The notes beneath the pieces were generated by a model, which had not been told where the DNA came from, searched no databases, and saw nothing but the letters and a program-made list of their open reading frames with translations. From positions 1 through 64,000 of the forward strand of contig JASANH010000519.1 in assembly GCA_030248295.1 (NCBI GenBank): 64,000 nt of DNA. The letters run 5' to 3'. How positions within the stretch are numbered: the stretch's first letter is position 1; every line of letters starts with the position of its first letter. This document shows, in pieces, positions 1-11,380 of the stretch. A program made the position numbers and the translations under genes. The DNA is from Mesodorylaimus sp. YZB2_4 (Eukaryota > Nematoda > Enoplea > Dorylaimida > Dorylaimidae).

Positions 1-22
1 TAGCATGGAACGTTATCGCAAT

Positions 23-385
23 TACAGTATTTGTCGAAAGCCAAAATTTTTGCTTCCTAGGTGTCCCCCCTTTGCAATCAAGAATCTCTACTTTTTTGCA
101 TACTCGTAGGTGCTGAAGGTCCAGAATTTCGGCCACACATACCGTATCATACTCTTTCCTCGATATTCTGACATCGATTCTACGCTGCACGTCGACTCGA
201 ACAGCATTGACGTGATAGAAAGGTGCTGACGACAATTGCACATTGCATTTCCTCACAGCTGGCCGTACACTTTCTGCCCAGCAATCCTGACTTTACAATA
301 TGTGGTGCATAAAAGTGGGATTCTCGGCATGGACTTCTCATTCCAGTGCGTCGGCGCGTGGGGCCGAAGAAGAATGGCCAAATGT
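23..385. repeat. Dispersed repeat family 1, copy 1
   Basis: About 360 bp that aligns along its length with 9882-10195. Shared blocks include the stretch reading TTTGTCGAAAGCCAAAATTT, then TTTGCAATCAAGAAT, GTCCAGAATTTCGG, TTTCCTCACAGCTG, GTGGGATTCTC and CATTCCAGTGCGTCG, in the same order and orientation with small gaps between them. No coding potential was seen. The copy has no terminal inverted repeats that I can find. It may be a dispersed element or an old duplication of the DNA upstream of the lysine-rich gene at 10.2 kb. Confidence 0.8.
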
Positions 386-1764
386 GAAGTGCCTGCTCGC
401 GCATCGAATCGGCAGAATGGCCTAGAAGATGTGACTGGAGACAACGTTTTGTAATTTCATTTTATATCTTGTTTGTTGTGGCTTCAGATGAGTAACTTGA
501 TTTTAGCGCCTAAGGCGATTAGGTAGTAACATGAATTATTTAATTATGTAAAATCCTAAAAAATATTTATTAGGATATGATTACAGTTTATATGAACTTG
601 GCGAACACGTTGTGTTTCGCCCTTTGAGCAAGCATAAGAATATGACTTGCCGTCAGAGCAGAGCTGTCATTTCAGGACTAAACTATAGCCTGGCTCAATA
701 ATACCCTTAGTTGGTCCGTGTGGAAACAAGTTAGCCGTGTGCGTCTTTTCCTTGGGAAAACCGGTTTTATGTTCACCTTCAGCGTCTAAGAAGTGGTCTT
801 TGTTCTAACCGCCGTAATTGGGTCTGTGGACCCAAGAAATAGACCAACTAAGGGTTAAGTCAGTGGAAAAACAAGCATCTTGCTGCAAGGCTGACTTGTC
901 AGGCCCGCCCCTGCTACCACAAAGGAGAAAATTTTGAGACGTTGCCCTCAGCTGGTCGTTTGGTGGTGTGACGTTCCCCGCCCTGATCACGGCGGGGATG
1001 CACGTATAACCTGTTTTCTTTGGGAATATGCACGCCTGCCGCGTTAAAGAATAGTCCGCGTGTACACAGAACAGATAATACGATGTTGGGCGGCGAAAGG
1101 CAGTATTTCGAGAGGCATATCTGCTGACTCATTGCCTAATAAGAGACCACAAACCAGTTTTCTTTACTTGTTTAGGCTTGACGCAATGCAGGACTTCGAA
1201 TGTTGGGGACAAATGCGGATAAATAAAAGAACAGAGAACAGCGGTGCCAGTGCTGCTTTTGAGAAAATATCGGTGCGGCTGGGGAAGACTTTTCAGAAAA
1301 ATTTATTATTTAAGAAACATTTAAAAGCAAGCTATTAATCTTTGTAACTTCTCCTGAATTTTATTTTATATTCTAAACGAAATCATCAAAGTCAAGCAAA
1401 TGCTAATAAGACTTGACATTTCGTACTGTATGTGGTTGCTGCGTGATTACACCGATGTGGTCCAGTAGGTTGCAGTAAACCTATTTGAAATGTTGCCTCA
1501 ATGCCTCGCATCACAGTCAGAGATGGCTTGCCGGGTGGTCGAACTTATAACCATAATTATTCTCGGTTCTTGCAGCTTTGATTATAGGCTTTTAAGAGCC
1601 AGATGCAAAACAAGTCGTAGCTGTTTGCAGCAGTGCCTATGTGGTGACATTCATGGTCACTCCTCAAGCGAAGGATCAATTTTGTTTTCTTTCCCGCGCA
1701 CTGTGGCTTGCAAGGGCACCCTACTCGTGCGCCAATGTCCTGCAGAGGGGCCCAAATTTGAGTT
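386..1764. other. Intergenic, no gene seen
   Basis: No reading frame here has a recognisable domain or a convincing exon structure. Short AT-rich stretches lie around 530-600. The only structure I noted is the repeat that starts near 1765. Confidence 0.6.
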
Positions 1765-2010
1765 TCAGGCGGGTGTAGGCAAGGCGCCAGCCAAGGACTT
1801 CGATTAGCATACTCTCAAGGGGTCTCTGCGATCGTCGTTTCCCTTTGGTTCACACTGGAAGAGTCAAGGGCAGGTACTTGGCTTGTCTGCTGGTAAGATT
1901 TAGGATTGCTGAGACATCGTCATGCATTTTCGTGCTCGTAAAGGATTCTCTGGAGTTGACTTGACTCTACTGCGCCATCGACAGTGGAAAAACCTTCTAT
2001 ACTTGCACTT
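1765..2010 (+). repeat. Dispersed repeat family 2, copy 1
   Basis: About 245 bp alignable with 63140-63400. Shared blocks include GGCGCCAGCCA, GGACTTCGATTAGCATACTC, CTTTGGTTCA, CTGGAAGAGTC, GGGCAGGTACTTGG, GAGACATCGTC and ACTGCGCCA. The order is identical and divergence is moderate, so the copies are old. The 63-kb copy lies inside a TG...CA unit that resembles a solo LTR. This copy could therefore be the R-U5 part of a decayed LTR, although I could not trace its ends. Confidence 0.75.
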
Positions 2011-2414
2011 TCAAAAAATCACGCAGCTCGGTCTGGCAAGGCTCAAAAGCGCTGGTACTGATGGGACGGGGCCGACTAGATGTTCTGGTCGAAGCAGCGT
2101 AGGCATGCGAACAATGGGAATAGTTAGATTATTCTACAGATCGATCAATTCGTGCCAATTATGCTCTGGTTAGCTCCTTTTCATCAGTTACTTTCCAGTA
2201 AAATGGAAGGTCTACATAATTGATGAGTCGGCTTCGATTGTTCCATTTCGCCGGACTTCAATCAGGGTGAGTGAGGTAAAAACGAAGCCGATAAGTTTCA
2301 GTGTGAAACCATTTTCTTTAGTCGAATTGTTAAAAACAGAAGAGGAAAATTTATGCCAAGCCTGAAATACGCACAAGCTGAGGAACCATCTAGTTGACTC
2401 GTTTTTTGAAGAAA

Positions 2415-4079
2415 ATGCGGCTGTCCATTCTTCTAGTGGTCGTAAGCTGCCAAGGATATTTTGGTAAGTGTACTGTCCTGAAAGTCTGTATTATGCACCC
2501 AGTATCTTGTCCACTCTCCCTCGCAGGTCTCCAGCCCAGTCAATGTGTGGACAATAGTTCCTTTAGCGACCTATGCAGAGATAAGTACGGCGGGGTCAAG
2601 AACGGTGGGCGCTGTTACTTCCTAGGAAACACCACGGCAAACTGGAAGTCAGCTTGGGATATGTGTGGTGCCCAAGGAGGGATCTTGGCCCATGTGCACA
2701 GTAGCAACGAATTTGCCGCCATCACAGCATATCTCCGGGTAAGATGGCTCTGGGTAGGTGCCGTATGACATGGCGCCCTACTTGGCACTTCTATTACACC
2801 CATTTCATCAATTTTCAGCTGAGGTACCGTAATATGTCAGGAGCAGACTCATATGTAGTTCAGACTGTCAAATTACCTACGTAAATCCTGGATTGAGAGC
2901 TCAACCCCTGATCAGTGCTTCGGAAGATTAATCAGCCTAATTTGCTTATATGATTCCGACCCAAATTTCAAACCTTAACGACTTTAATTTTTCTGATAGT
3001 AGGAATTTTTTATCTACACTACGTACCTATGTATGTGTCTTTCTTGCCTTAGAGCAAAGTTGGAAGTCGAAACCCGCCAATTTGGATTGCGCACGCTCGT
3101 TTGAATAATTACGGAACACTGGCGTGTTGGATTTCTTATACTCAGATGTCATATTGGTATATCAACCAAACGACCTTTCACCCACGACTGAACACACTCA
3201 ACACGTGGATCAGGACGCGCATGTCAGACGACTGCTTCGCTCGCGATGGCAACTGTTCTCATATTTGGAACTACTGCGCCTCATTCGGAGACCGGTATTG
3301 CAATATGGCCGCCTATGTCCTTTGTCAAGTCTCCAGTAAGCCTTACTGTATAAACGCAGTCGCTCATGCACATCGTTGGCCCAATAGAAGGTACCATCGT
3401 AAACCGTACTCTCCGAGAAGGGAGGCTTAGAAGCAAAAGATTTTTCAACGCAGTTTTGGTGCAGAGTGACGTTCAGGACCAATTTGTCTCCAACCGCTTA
3501 CTGCCCAAGCATAATCTGTACCAAATCAAGTACGAGCAGTTTCCGTGAAAATTTAGATGTGGTAGTCAAAAACTGTGGAAAATGCATAGTATAGCGAAAG
3601 GATGAAGATTGTTTAGATTGTAGTCGTGAGTGTTCAAAGGCTAGTTGCGCACGGAAAATGATTGTGAAAGTTCATTGCATTCCGCGACAGCTTTGGCGAG
3701 TCAGTTTTCTGACGTTTTTCTGGTAGCAGTCAAGTTTGCATCAAAGCAGCAGCGCCGCTTTCTTCGCTAGTGACTTTCGGGGTGTGATTTAGGCTGCCTG
3801 ATGCTGAATAGTACTACTTTGAATCTTTTTTTAGATCCAAGTCAGAACTACATTATTGCACCAGTTCTGGACCAGTGCTTGACTGAGCAGCCGATTGAAA
3901 CATATTCGTCGAGCAGTTTGACCACATGCGCCAAAAGCTGCGATTACCAAGCTGTCTGGTGTCGTAGCTTTAACTTCCACAATGCCACGGGCGAATGCGA
4001 GCTTTTCTCCTGGTCTTTCAAAGACACTACGCGCAGAGCAATTATCCCTGATTGTCTTCACTTCTCGTACGAGCCATAA
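2415..4079 (+). CDS. Secreted C-type lectin / PAN-apple domain protein
   Basis: A predicted secreted carbohydrate- or protein-binding protein of about 262 aa in four exons: 2415-2463, 2527-2738, 3053-3335 and 3835-4079. All junctions are GT-AG and the phases match. The first exon encodes a short signal peptide (MRLSILLVVVSCQGYF). Residues about 25-180 look like a C-type lectin-like domain: a GGRCYF start, WKSAWDMC, the WI motif, and a C-terminal set of cysteines ending in YVLC. A typical EPN or QPD calcium-binding triplet is not obvious, so sugar binding is uncertain. Residues about 185-262 have the cysteine spacing of a PAN/apple module (CAKSCDYQAVWCRSFNF...CELF). The start is the ATG at 2415, chosen because it opens the signal peptide. 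A likely poly(A) signal follows at 4128. Confidence 0.78.
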
Positions 4080-4127
4080 CCTGTGTGGCTGCAGGTGGCC
4101 ATGGAAAATCATAGTGTCAGCTGCAAC

Positions 4128-4133
4128 AATAAA
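4128..4133 (+). promoter_or_regulatory. Poly(A) signal AATAAA
   Basis: A canonical AATAAA lies 49 bp after the stop codon of the lectin/PAN gene, a normal distance for 3' end formation. Confidence 0.5.
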
Positions 4134-4689
4134 CATGGCCGCTACCTGTGTCCACTACACAATTATATGATCTTTTGAACCGCACTGTGAACCACGCTGT
4201 GTGATGGCACCCTTCACAATCGCTATAGGCTATAGACCCTTGGTTCGTTCCACACTTGGGTCCCTGGATCGGTAAACAAGCGAACAAACACCAGCAGTTC
4301 TTATTGTTACACGCTGTACGGAAGTAGACATCAAACCGGTTTTCCTTTGAAGTACACGGCTAAAAGAAAAAATCAGGTCTACCTAGCGATAACTCGGCTC
4401 CCTTTCCTTCTTGTTGCACTATCATAAGGTCTTTTTTGATTTTCTAGCCTCAGAAAAACAATGCTTTTTTAAACTGGTCCCTCGAGCTCCAGAGCCATTA
4501 TGTACACGACGGAAACGGGGGCTGACTAGATTTTGCTCTGCAGCCGTGTCCCCATTATGCTTATGTTCATTGGCTGCTCGTAGTGTTCGATGTCGATGAT
4601 CTTTTGACCAGTATTTAAAGTTCTGTTCTGCCAATTCTGCTGCATTTAACAGTTTCTGCCGCCACCTAGGCGCCAGAGTCGCCTGGGTG

Positions 4690-4960
4690 ATGCTACAGTG
4701 AAAGGAGTCGGTCAATCCTTGTTTGGCGGAGCTGGAAACTGATCGGCCTGGGTTCAAATCTGGCCGTCAGAGAAGGAGGTGAAGTTTGCTTTCACGCCTG
4801 GCTGGGGCCATCCACTTCCCTCTTGGGGGACGAGCAATCACGTGGCACGGACTGGATGCCTCCGACATGGCGGAGTGGCGAATAACACACGCTCTTGCCC
4901 TCATGCGTTCTTGATGGACACTAGTCGAAGGCTAGATGGGGTCAGGTCTATGAAAATAAT
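4690..4960 (+). repeat. Possible tRNA-derived SINE-like sequence
   Basis: Two stretches resemble parts of tRNA genes. GGGTTCAAATCTGG at about 4750 is close to a Pol III B box. CATGGCGGAGTGGCGAA at about 4867 resembles the A-box side of a serine or leucine tRNA. They are in the wrong order for one tRNA, and no complete cloverleaf can be drawn. A decayed tRNA-derived SINE is one reading and chance is another. No second copy was found in the window. Confidence 0.2.
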
Positions 4961-5441
4961 GTAGTGGATTATCCAGCTATCCTGTTGTAACATCCGATTG
5001 TTCCACTGCTGTACTATGAACACGAGATCCCAAAAAAGTCATATCATATTCATACTTCATGCCCTTAGCTGGCGGCACGGATACCTCATCCCCGCAAACT
5101 TGGTCATGTAGAACCATGGAGTTGTTGTTTTCCGTCTGCTCCCACAATTCTCGCCAATTAAAGTATGTCTTTTATTGAATTTGAATTCCTTAACCGCTGC
5201 GTGTTGTATGGATTTGGTTTCTTTTAGCTGGGATACGCTCGTCAGCTAAAGCAGGTTTGAGTATTATCAAGCTACCATCTACGTTTTCGTCCTCTCCAAA
5301 ACCAGATCCTTTTATTCCCGTCGGATTCAAAGATATTTGGTTAGCCGTTCCCTTGTGCGCCGACGGGCGGACCCGGATATTTTGATGGTTTTGACGCAGC
5401 AAAAGCGAGACGTGGCATTCTCTTCGTTTCCAAATTGCAAA
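4961..5441. other. Upstream region of the ALDH gene
   Basis: Nothing recognised except an open frame upstream of, and in phase with, the ALDH start. The segment probably holds the promoter and 5' UTR. No TATA box was identified with confidence. Confidence 0.4.
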
Positions 5442-7863
5442 ATGTCTTCTATCGAATCCTTTTCTTCAATAATCGCAGAACTGCGAAAAAATTTCGAAGA
5501 AGGCAAATCCAGATCACTCGATGTTCGGCAAAAGCAATTGAATCAAATCAGTTTGTTGATCGAAGAGAACACGGATGCTATTTGCGATGCCATTTACAAA
5601 GATCTACGCCGGTCCAAAGCGGAAATGGTGTGTCTGGAATTGATATCGGTGAAGAATGAAATCAAGACGGCCTTGGATAACTTCAAGGTAAGGGTATATT
5701 CGTGCATTATACTGTGTACGGAGTGAGCTTGGTAAGTGCTTTCTCATGCACTGGATTCACTTTTACGCCACCAAACGAGGTATGCGCACTTGCAATGCCC
5801 AGCGATCACAGCGACCGCTGGGCATTATGCACTCTGTAACAGTGCTGTGTTAGCATAGGGACAACGAGTCGTATTTTTTGCACAGGGTCAAAAGCTCCGG
5901 GACCACATGCGGTAGTCTTGAGCAGCAAAACTCGGTAGAGTGATTGCCTGTTTCCATTGCGATGCAATTATATCCACCTCGTAACCTAATATGTAAGATG
6001 TCTCGTCCCACGCTGGGTCAGCAGTGCTGACGGGTTCGTGTATTCTCGGCCGGGTAAATCATATGTCCGTAGTGGGCATACCAACGTTGGTGGTGTCTGA
6101 ATAATTTTACTGAGCCACAAAGACTTAGAATTAGCAGCCCATCCCAAGTGGCATAGAGCGCAAGTCAAACATGAACATGAACATGAGCATCCCCATGCGT
6201 ATTTTTTGCATTTGGGAGGGGAGGGGGATAAATGGGCCCTCGATCCACGGGCTGTTGCTTTCGGCCCCCCCTCAGTTGTATTGAGTGCCAAAGGCCAATG
6301 ATGATTGTAAACGTACTTTCAGACGTGGGCGCAACCGCATCACGTGCCACGTACACTATTACATATGACCAATTCGGCTTATGTGGTCAAGGATCCATTG
6401 GGTGTGGTGCTGATTTTGTCAGCCTGGAACTACCCGGTCTATTTACTTCTGGCCCCTTTGGTTGGTGCCATAGCAGCTGGAAACTGCGTCTTGCTGAAAC
6501 CGTCCGAAGGCTCTGAACATTCGGCCAACTTGTTGAGCCAACTGATAGCCAAGTATATGGACCCTAATATAGTCCAAGTAAGCTTATCCTTCTCTCGCTC
6601 TGACTTTAGCTGTACTATTTATCGCTTGCTTAGATTGTTCAAGGCGGTGTGCCAGAAACGACTGCTTTATTGAAAGAACGTTTCGATCACATTTTCTTTA
6701 CTGGTTCGACCAACATCGGCAAAGTTATCTTGCGCGCTGCTGCGGAGCATTTGACGCCAGTTACTCTCGAATTGGGCGGCAAGTCACCGGCTATTGTTGC
6801 GGCCGATTGCGATCCGGCAATCGCGGCCAGACGTATCGCTTGGGGATCATTCATGTCGTCGGGACAAACGTGCCTCGCTCCTGATTACGTCTTGTGCCAT
6901 GAAAGTGTCAAGGTGAGTTAGCACCGCCCCATCAGCACTGGGACCATGACACCCACCGTTTCCATGTTGGGTATTCGTGTTTTAGGACGCGTTCTTGGAA
7001 GGCGTGAAAGTATCAACGAAAGAGTTCTATTCCGACGATCCTCAGAAAGCCGTTGATTACGCCCGTATTGTCAATAAGCGACATTACGATCGAATCATGA
7101 AGCTGTTCACGTCTACCAAGGGCACTGTAAGATTTGGTGGCAAACGATTCGATGCCGATGATTTATATATCGAACCGACCGTCGTGGAATTGACGATGGC
7201 CCAAGCTAACGACGATTCGCTCATGCAAGAAGAATTATTCGCTCCCATTATGCCATTCATTGTGTACGAAGATGTCGAATGGGTGAGTTCTCTGCGCTCA
7301 CTGGGCGGGGCTAAAGAATTCGGGTTAGCCGTGCTTTTACACAATCAAGTTTTGTAGACAATTTAAAAATAGTTGAACAGAATGAGATTTTTTAACGGTG
7401 AGTATTTTTTAAAGCAGGTGCACGGCTAACTTGAAATCTCAGACACCGCAAAACAGGTTTAGTGATTGTCTGAACTAGCGTCTATTTTTTTCTACTACAG
7501 GCTCTGGAATTTGTCCGTAAACGTCCAAAGCCCTTGGCCATGTACTTGTTCACGCGGGATCAATCGCTTATCGATCACACCTTATCAACTACGTCTTGCG
7601 GTGGTGTTACGATCAATGATGTCATCTTGCATATTTCGTTAGACACGCTGCCGTTCGGTGGCGTCGGATGTAGCGGGATGGGACGGTACCATGGGAAATA
7701 TACTTTCGATACATTCGTTCATGAGAAATCAGTTTTGCATCGTCCTGTCGGATTGGAGAAAGTGTTGTTTATGCGCTATCCGCCTTACGATGATCGAAAG
7801 TTCTACTGGGCACAAAAGGCGATGAGCGTGCGTGATGTGAAATCACTGTGCACCCTTATGTAG
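5442..7863 (+). CDS. Class 3 aldehyde dehydrogenase (fatty aldehyde dehydrogenase-like)
   Basis: Oxidises aldehydes, typically lipid-derived, to acids with NAD(P)+. About 479 aa in five exons: 5442-5687, 6323-6577, 6634-6912, 6986-7282 and 7501-7863. All junctions are in phase 0. The landmarks of the ALDH3 family are present: SAWNYP and KPSE in the coenzyme fold, FFTGST, the general-base region LELGGKSP, the catalytic cysteine in [20 protein letters not shown], and the C-terminal [15 protein letters not shown]. Length matches ALDH3 enzymes. A C-terminal tail rich in basic and aromatic residues replaces the clear hydrophobic anchor of vertebrate ALDH3A2, so membrane attachment is not evident. 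The start is the ATG at 5442 (MSSIESF). The frame is open further upstream, but no better methionine is in context. Confidence 0.93.
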
Positions 7864-8546
7864 AAGTTGGGAGTGGAAGGATGTCGCCAGGTTATTTAAG
7901 CTAATATGCGTTTTCTGTGATCATTCAGTATTGAGTAGGGTGCTGCGTCGACTGGGTATCGGGCTAATTTTCACTTTCATAACGGGCATAGAGCAGTAGT
8001 GACCAAAGCGTTAATTTGGCTAATAATCATTGAAAAACTTTAATTAATGGATAAAGGCTTTTATGGGAGACAGGCGCGTGCGAACGGGTGGTCTGCGAGT
8101 GTAGAATTGTTTGCTTTGCGTATGGAGCGGACGGGTGGCGTCAATCGAAGCTGGGTTAGGTCTTTAGGGAAACAATTTGACAAATTGCACGTGCGTCAGG
8201 GTGTGGGATGTAGCATAAAATAGCCGCGCCGATAATAAATTGGAATATGTTTTCCTAGAAGAATCTAATCGGTCATCAGAATTCTATCTTAGTCTTGTGG
8301 GAGAAATAGGTTGCCACCCGCGCTTCTGTAATTGGATACGAAATGGGTAGCGTGATGGGCTACGTAAATTCCAAACCGTAGGTTTTATGTTTTTTCCTTT
8401 CTCACTCGTCCGTGCTGATGCGTTGGCGTGGAGAGAGGCATGTATCCTTAATAAATAGCAGGCTAACTAGGAGGGAAAACGATAAAACGAACTAGCTCTC
8501 CCAATACGATAGCTTATTCAAGCCAGCTGCTGGTCGAGTGTCGAGC
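7864..8546. other. Intergenic between ALDH and the neuropeptide-like gene
   Basis: AT-rich DNA with no gene seen. The last 100 bp are probably the promoter and 5' UTR of the gene starting at 8547; an AATAAATA stretch near 8448 is a weak TATA-like candidate. Confidence 0.4.
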
Positions 8547-9220
8547 ATGTATCGAATTCAGCTACTCTTTCTCTTCGCCCTGTGCTCCAGCCTGTTTAGC
8601 ACAATGACGGCAATACCTGTCATCGAATTATCATCAGAAGAATTAGAGGAGATCGGTTTGGCCAGGTGAGACAGTGGTTTTTACGAATTTGGGCATTCAC
8701 AGGATTTGCCAGACAACATGTTGGAGAAAAGTAGACCAATGATGCGATTTTAGGCGACCCTTGCTTCTCTTGCCGACTCATCCAATAGTAGACTTCATGC
8801 CGGGCGTCCAGAAGAGGGGTGCGCACGGTGCATATCCCAGATATTTCTTTGTCTCCAATTTTGGGCGATCGAATGGTGGCGGATTTGTGAGAACCAGTGA
8901 TCTCAACGATTTCGAATAGTCATGTCGTGTCGTGGTGGGCGATAGATGATAGTCTTCACTGCTTGATGTCGTGGATGCAAAACAGTGTATGTGGTAGCTG
9001 TGACTACTGTACCTCCGCACCTTGCTCCGAACCATGACTGTCTCTGCCTAGGTACAGGAACTTGGGCGGGGCCTGTATTGCTGGTTTAAACCGCTGTATC
9101 GCTTATGATTTCAACAGGAATACGGATGGAGATTTATTGGAGAACGTTGCAGTATACTGTAAACACATCGGCCAACTGATGTCTTGGGCACAAGATACAA
9201 CGCGAGGTGTCAACCCGTAG
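8547..9220 (+). CDS. Candidate neuropeptide precursor with alternative 3' exons
   Basis: A small secreted precursor. Exon 1 (8547-8665) encodes a clear signal peptide followed by IPVIELSSEELEEIGLA and ends in phase 2 (AG|GTGAG). It can join exon 2 (8754-8919), giving a 94-aa product. That product has RR and KR cleavage sites and then GAHGAYPRYFFVSNF-G-R, where the glycine before a basic residue would allow C-terminal amidation. The same donor can instead join exon 3 (9052-9220), also in phase 2, giving a tail with three cysteines (ACIAGLNRC...YCKH) and no amidation site. A poly(A) signal (AATAAA near 9334) follows exon 3, so both exons may lie in one transcript. FFVSNF-amide loosely recalls RYamide-type C-termini, but I cannot assign a family. 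The exon 2 form is the better supported. Confidence 0.55.
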
Positions 9221-9339
9221 GCACTTTGTGTTTGCCACCATTTTGGCTGGGCACGAAATACAGTAGGTTCGTGCAAGAAAGGTATGCTGTGCTCTATCTA
9301 TGCTGCCAACTTTTCCAAAGAATAAGAAAAACAAATAAA

Positions 9340-9881
9340 TTACTAGATTACTACAGTAACATAGCTTTTAGAAAGCTGAAACTTTAACTTGATATTCGAA
9401 TGTTAAACTTCATCAGAGCTGCGGCTTCCTTTTTTGAGACTAGTATACTTCGGCAGTCTTTGAAACTTTTTTAGGTCCGTCAGGAGCCATGCGAGCCAGT
9501 GATTGATTACTAGTACTGTACGAGCATACTGTAGTCATGACTGCGCACCCATGTCCCCAGGCTGCCTTGGCCTAAAATCTCCTGTCCTTTTACCTCTTTA
9601 TCCCTCCTGATGTAGTTGGTCACCGCTTCCGACACTAGCACATATACTGTAGCAGTGCGACAGCCTTCTCCCTACTTGGGTGGAACCTGGCAGATTTGTA
9701 TCCTTGCATGACCTGAAGAGGCAACTAGCCCGCTTTGGTAAATTCCTATGTTTGGAACCACCCAATTGCCATTTGTATCCATTTTTCGGGAACCTTCTCA
9801 CAGTCTGAACCATTTATATGCGCGCGAAAAAGCAGCAGGGTTGCCGCGGATGTGACGAGGTCATGGACCCCTATCTCAATT
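9340..9881. other. Intergenic, no gene seen
   Basis: No exon or domain recognised. Three TACTGTA copies lie close together at about 9512, 9526 and 9642. Confidence 0.5.
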
Positions 9882-10195
9882 ATTTGTCGAAAGCCAAAAT
9901 TTTTGCTTCCCAGCTGTCCCCTCTTTGCAATCAAGAATTTCGTTTTTTTTTGCGTACGCGTAGGTGCTAAAGGTCCAGAATTTCGGCTACACGTACTGTA
10001 TTATACTCTTTTTTTTCAATATTCCGATAACGATTCTACAGTGTGCCTTATTCTGCGTACTCCAAAAAAGTACTGGCAGCACTCCCACATTACATTTCCT
10101 CACAGCTGTCCTTACACTCTCTGACTTTACGATATAGGGTGCATAGAAGTGGGATTCTCTGCGTGGACTTCTCATTCCAGTGCGTCGTCTGCTTG
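9882..10195. repeat. Dispersed repeat family 1, copy 2
   Basis: Diverged copy of 23-385 in the same orientation. It ends with CATTCCAGTGCGTCG, at the point where the coding exon of the lysine-rich gene begins. The CATTCCAG at the end has the form of a splice acceptor, so the repeat boundary and the exon boundary nearly coincide. Confidence 0.8.
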
Positions 10196-10926
10196 CGGGC
10201 GAAACGGCCCGCTTTCGGCTCTGATCGTGTTGTTGGGCTCGGCGTTGTTCTACCTGCTCGTCCACAAGCAACAGGTCGAGAGCGGTCAAGAAGGTCTCCC
10301 ATTCGGCCAAGAGACGCTCCAATTCATCGATCAACTGTTCGAAACGAAGCTGGCTCCAGTTCCCCGAGTCGCCCCTCCGCTGGCGCCCGAGCAGCAAGGC
10401 CCCGTGGTCCCCGCTCGCGTCGACGTTCCGCCTCCGATGCAAAGCCAGTTTGCCACCGCCGCATTGACGCCCCCGCCGCCATTGCCGTCTGCTCCGTCGG
10501 CGGAGGAAGAAGAGGTCGACGAGGAAGGTCCGAAAAAGAAGGTAAGCGATCCCCATCTGGGCTCATGGGGGTAATAGGAGGGCAGGGAGAAACCGTGATA
10601 CCCTGCAGATGTCCCCACCTGCATCGTCTTTTCCTTTTTAGTCGAGGAAGTCGAAGAAGGACAAGAAGGGCAGCAAGACTGGCGGTCTGGCTCGAGCAAG
10701 AAGAAAAAGAGGAAGAGCAGGAAGTCGAAGAAGAAGGGCAAGAAGAGCAGGAAGTCGAGAAAGGCATGTCCGGAACGAGCAGTGGAAAGAAGAGGAAGTC
10801 GAAGAAGAAGAGCAGGAAGCCGAAGAAAGCTGCCGAACCTGGACCAGCACCGTCCTCGGAAACTCCCACCACAGCCTGACGATCGATGATCGAGCGATCA
10901 ATCATGATGCTGCCACTCTGTGCTGA
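10181..10926 (+). CDS. Lysine-rich single-pass membrane protein, frame unstable
   Basis: Not assigned to a family. The first visible exon (10181-10541) encodes a hydrophobic segment (LSALIVLLGSALFYLLV, from about 10218). A Pro-rich linker follows (PPLAPEQQGP, TPPPPLPSAP) and then an acidic stretch ending in GPKKK. A GTAAGC donor at 10542 joins 10642 in phase 0. The tail then holds three lysine/arginine/serine-rich segments in three successive reading frames: SRKSKKDKKGSK, a KKKKRKSRKSKKKGK segment, and GKKRKSKKKSRKPKKAAEP, the last ending at a TGA at 10877. The in-phase frame stops at 10924. Either two single-base losses interrupt one Lys-rich tail, or low complexity makes every frame look alike. 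No ATG precedes the membrane segment in this exon, so an upstream exon is missing. Confidence 0.5.
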
Positions 10927-11380
10927 TCTGTGCTTTCGTGCTTGTGCCTTGCGATGTGATGATGGTCAGGTAAATGGAAACTGCCTCGGGTTAAGTACAT
11001 GTCTCACATAACGCTCAACTACACTGCTCGTTATGCCCCCCTGAAGCTGTTCGCACTGAATGGCGATGACCAGATTGGTGAGTGAGTCATTGGGTTGGAA
11101 AGCCATACAATCACGATCCACAGGGCGAAGTCTGCCTGGATGGGTTGTAGGGGTGGCCGCCTGGATTCCGAGGCGTATGTCTCGCACGTCAGGTTTGCAA
11201 TTACGGGCGAGTATTTTACTCGCAGTAGGATAATTCATTTCTTGTGTGATACTTATTTCTGACCCTCGTTGAGGCCCATCGTTGACCCATTCATTTGGGC
11301 CGAGGCCCATCGTTGAGGTTGACCACTGGAAGTCCGAAATAGCCGTCGGTCTGCACCTTTTTGGCTCATCACCGTCCACC

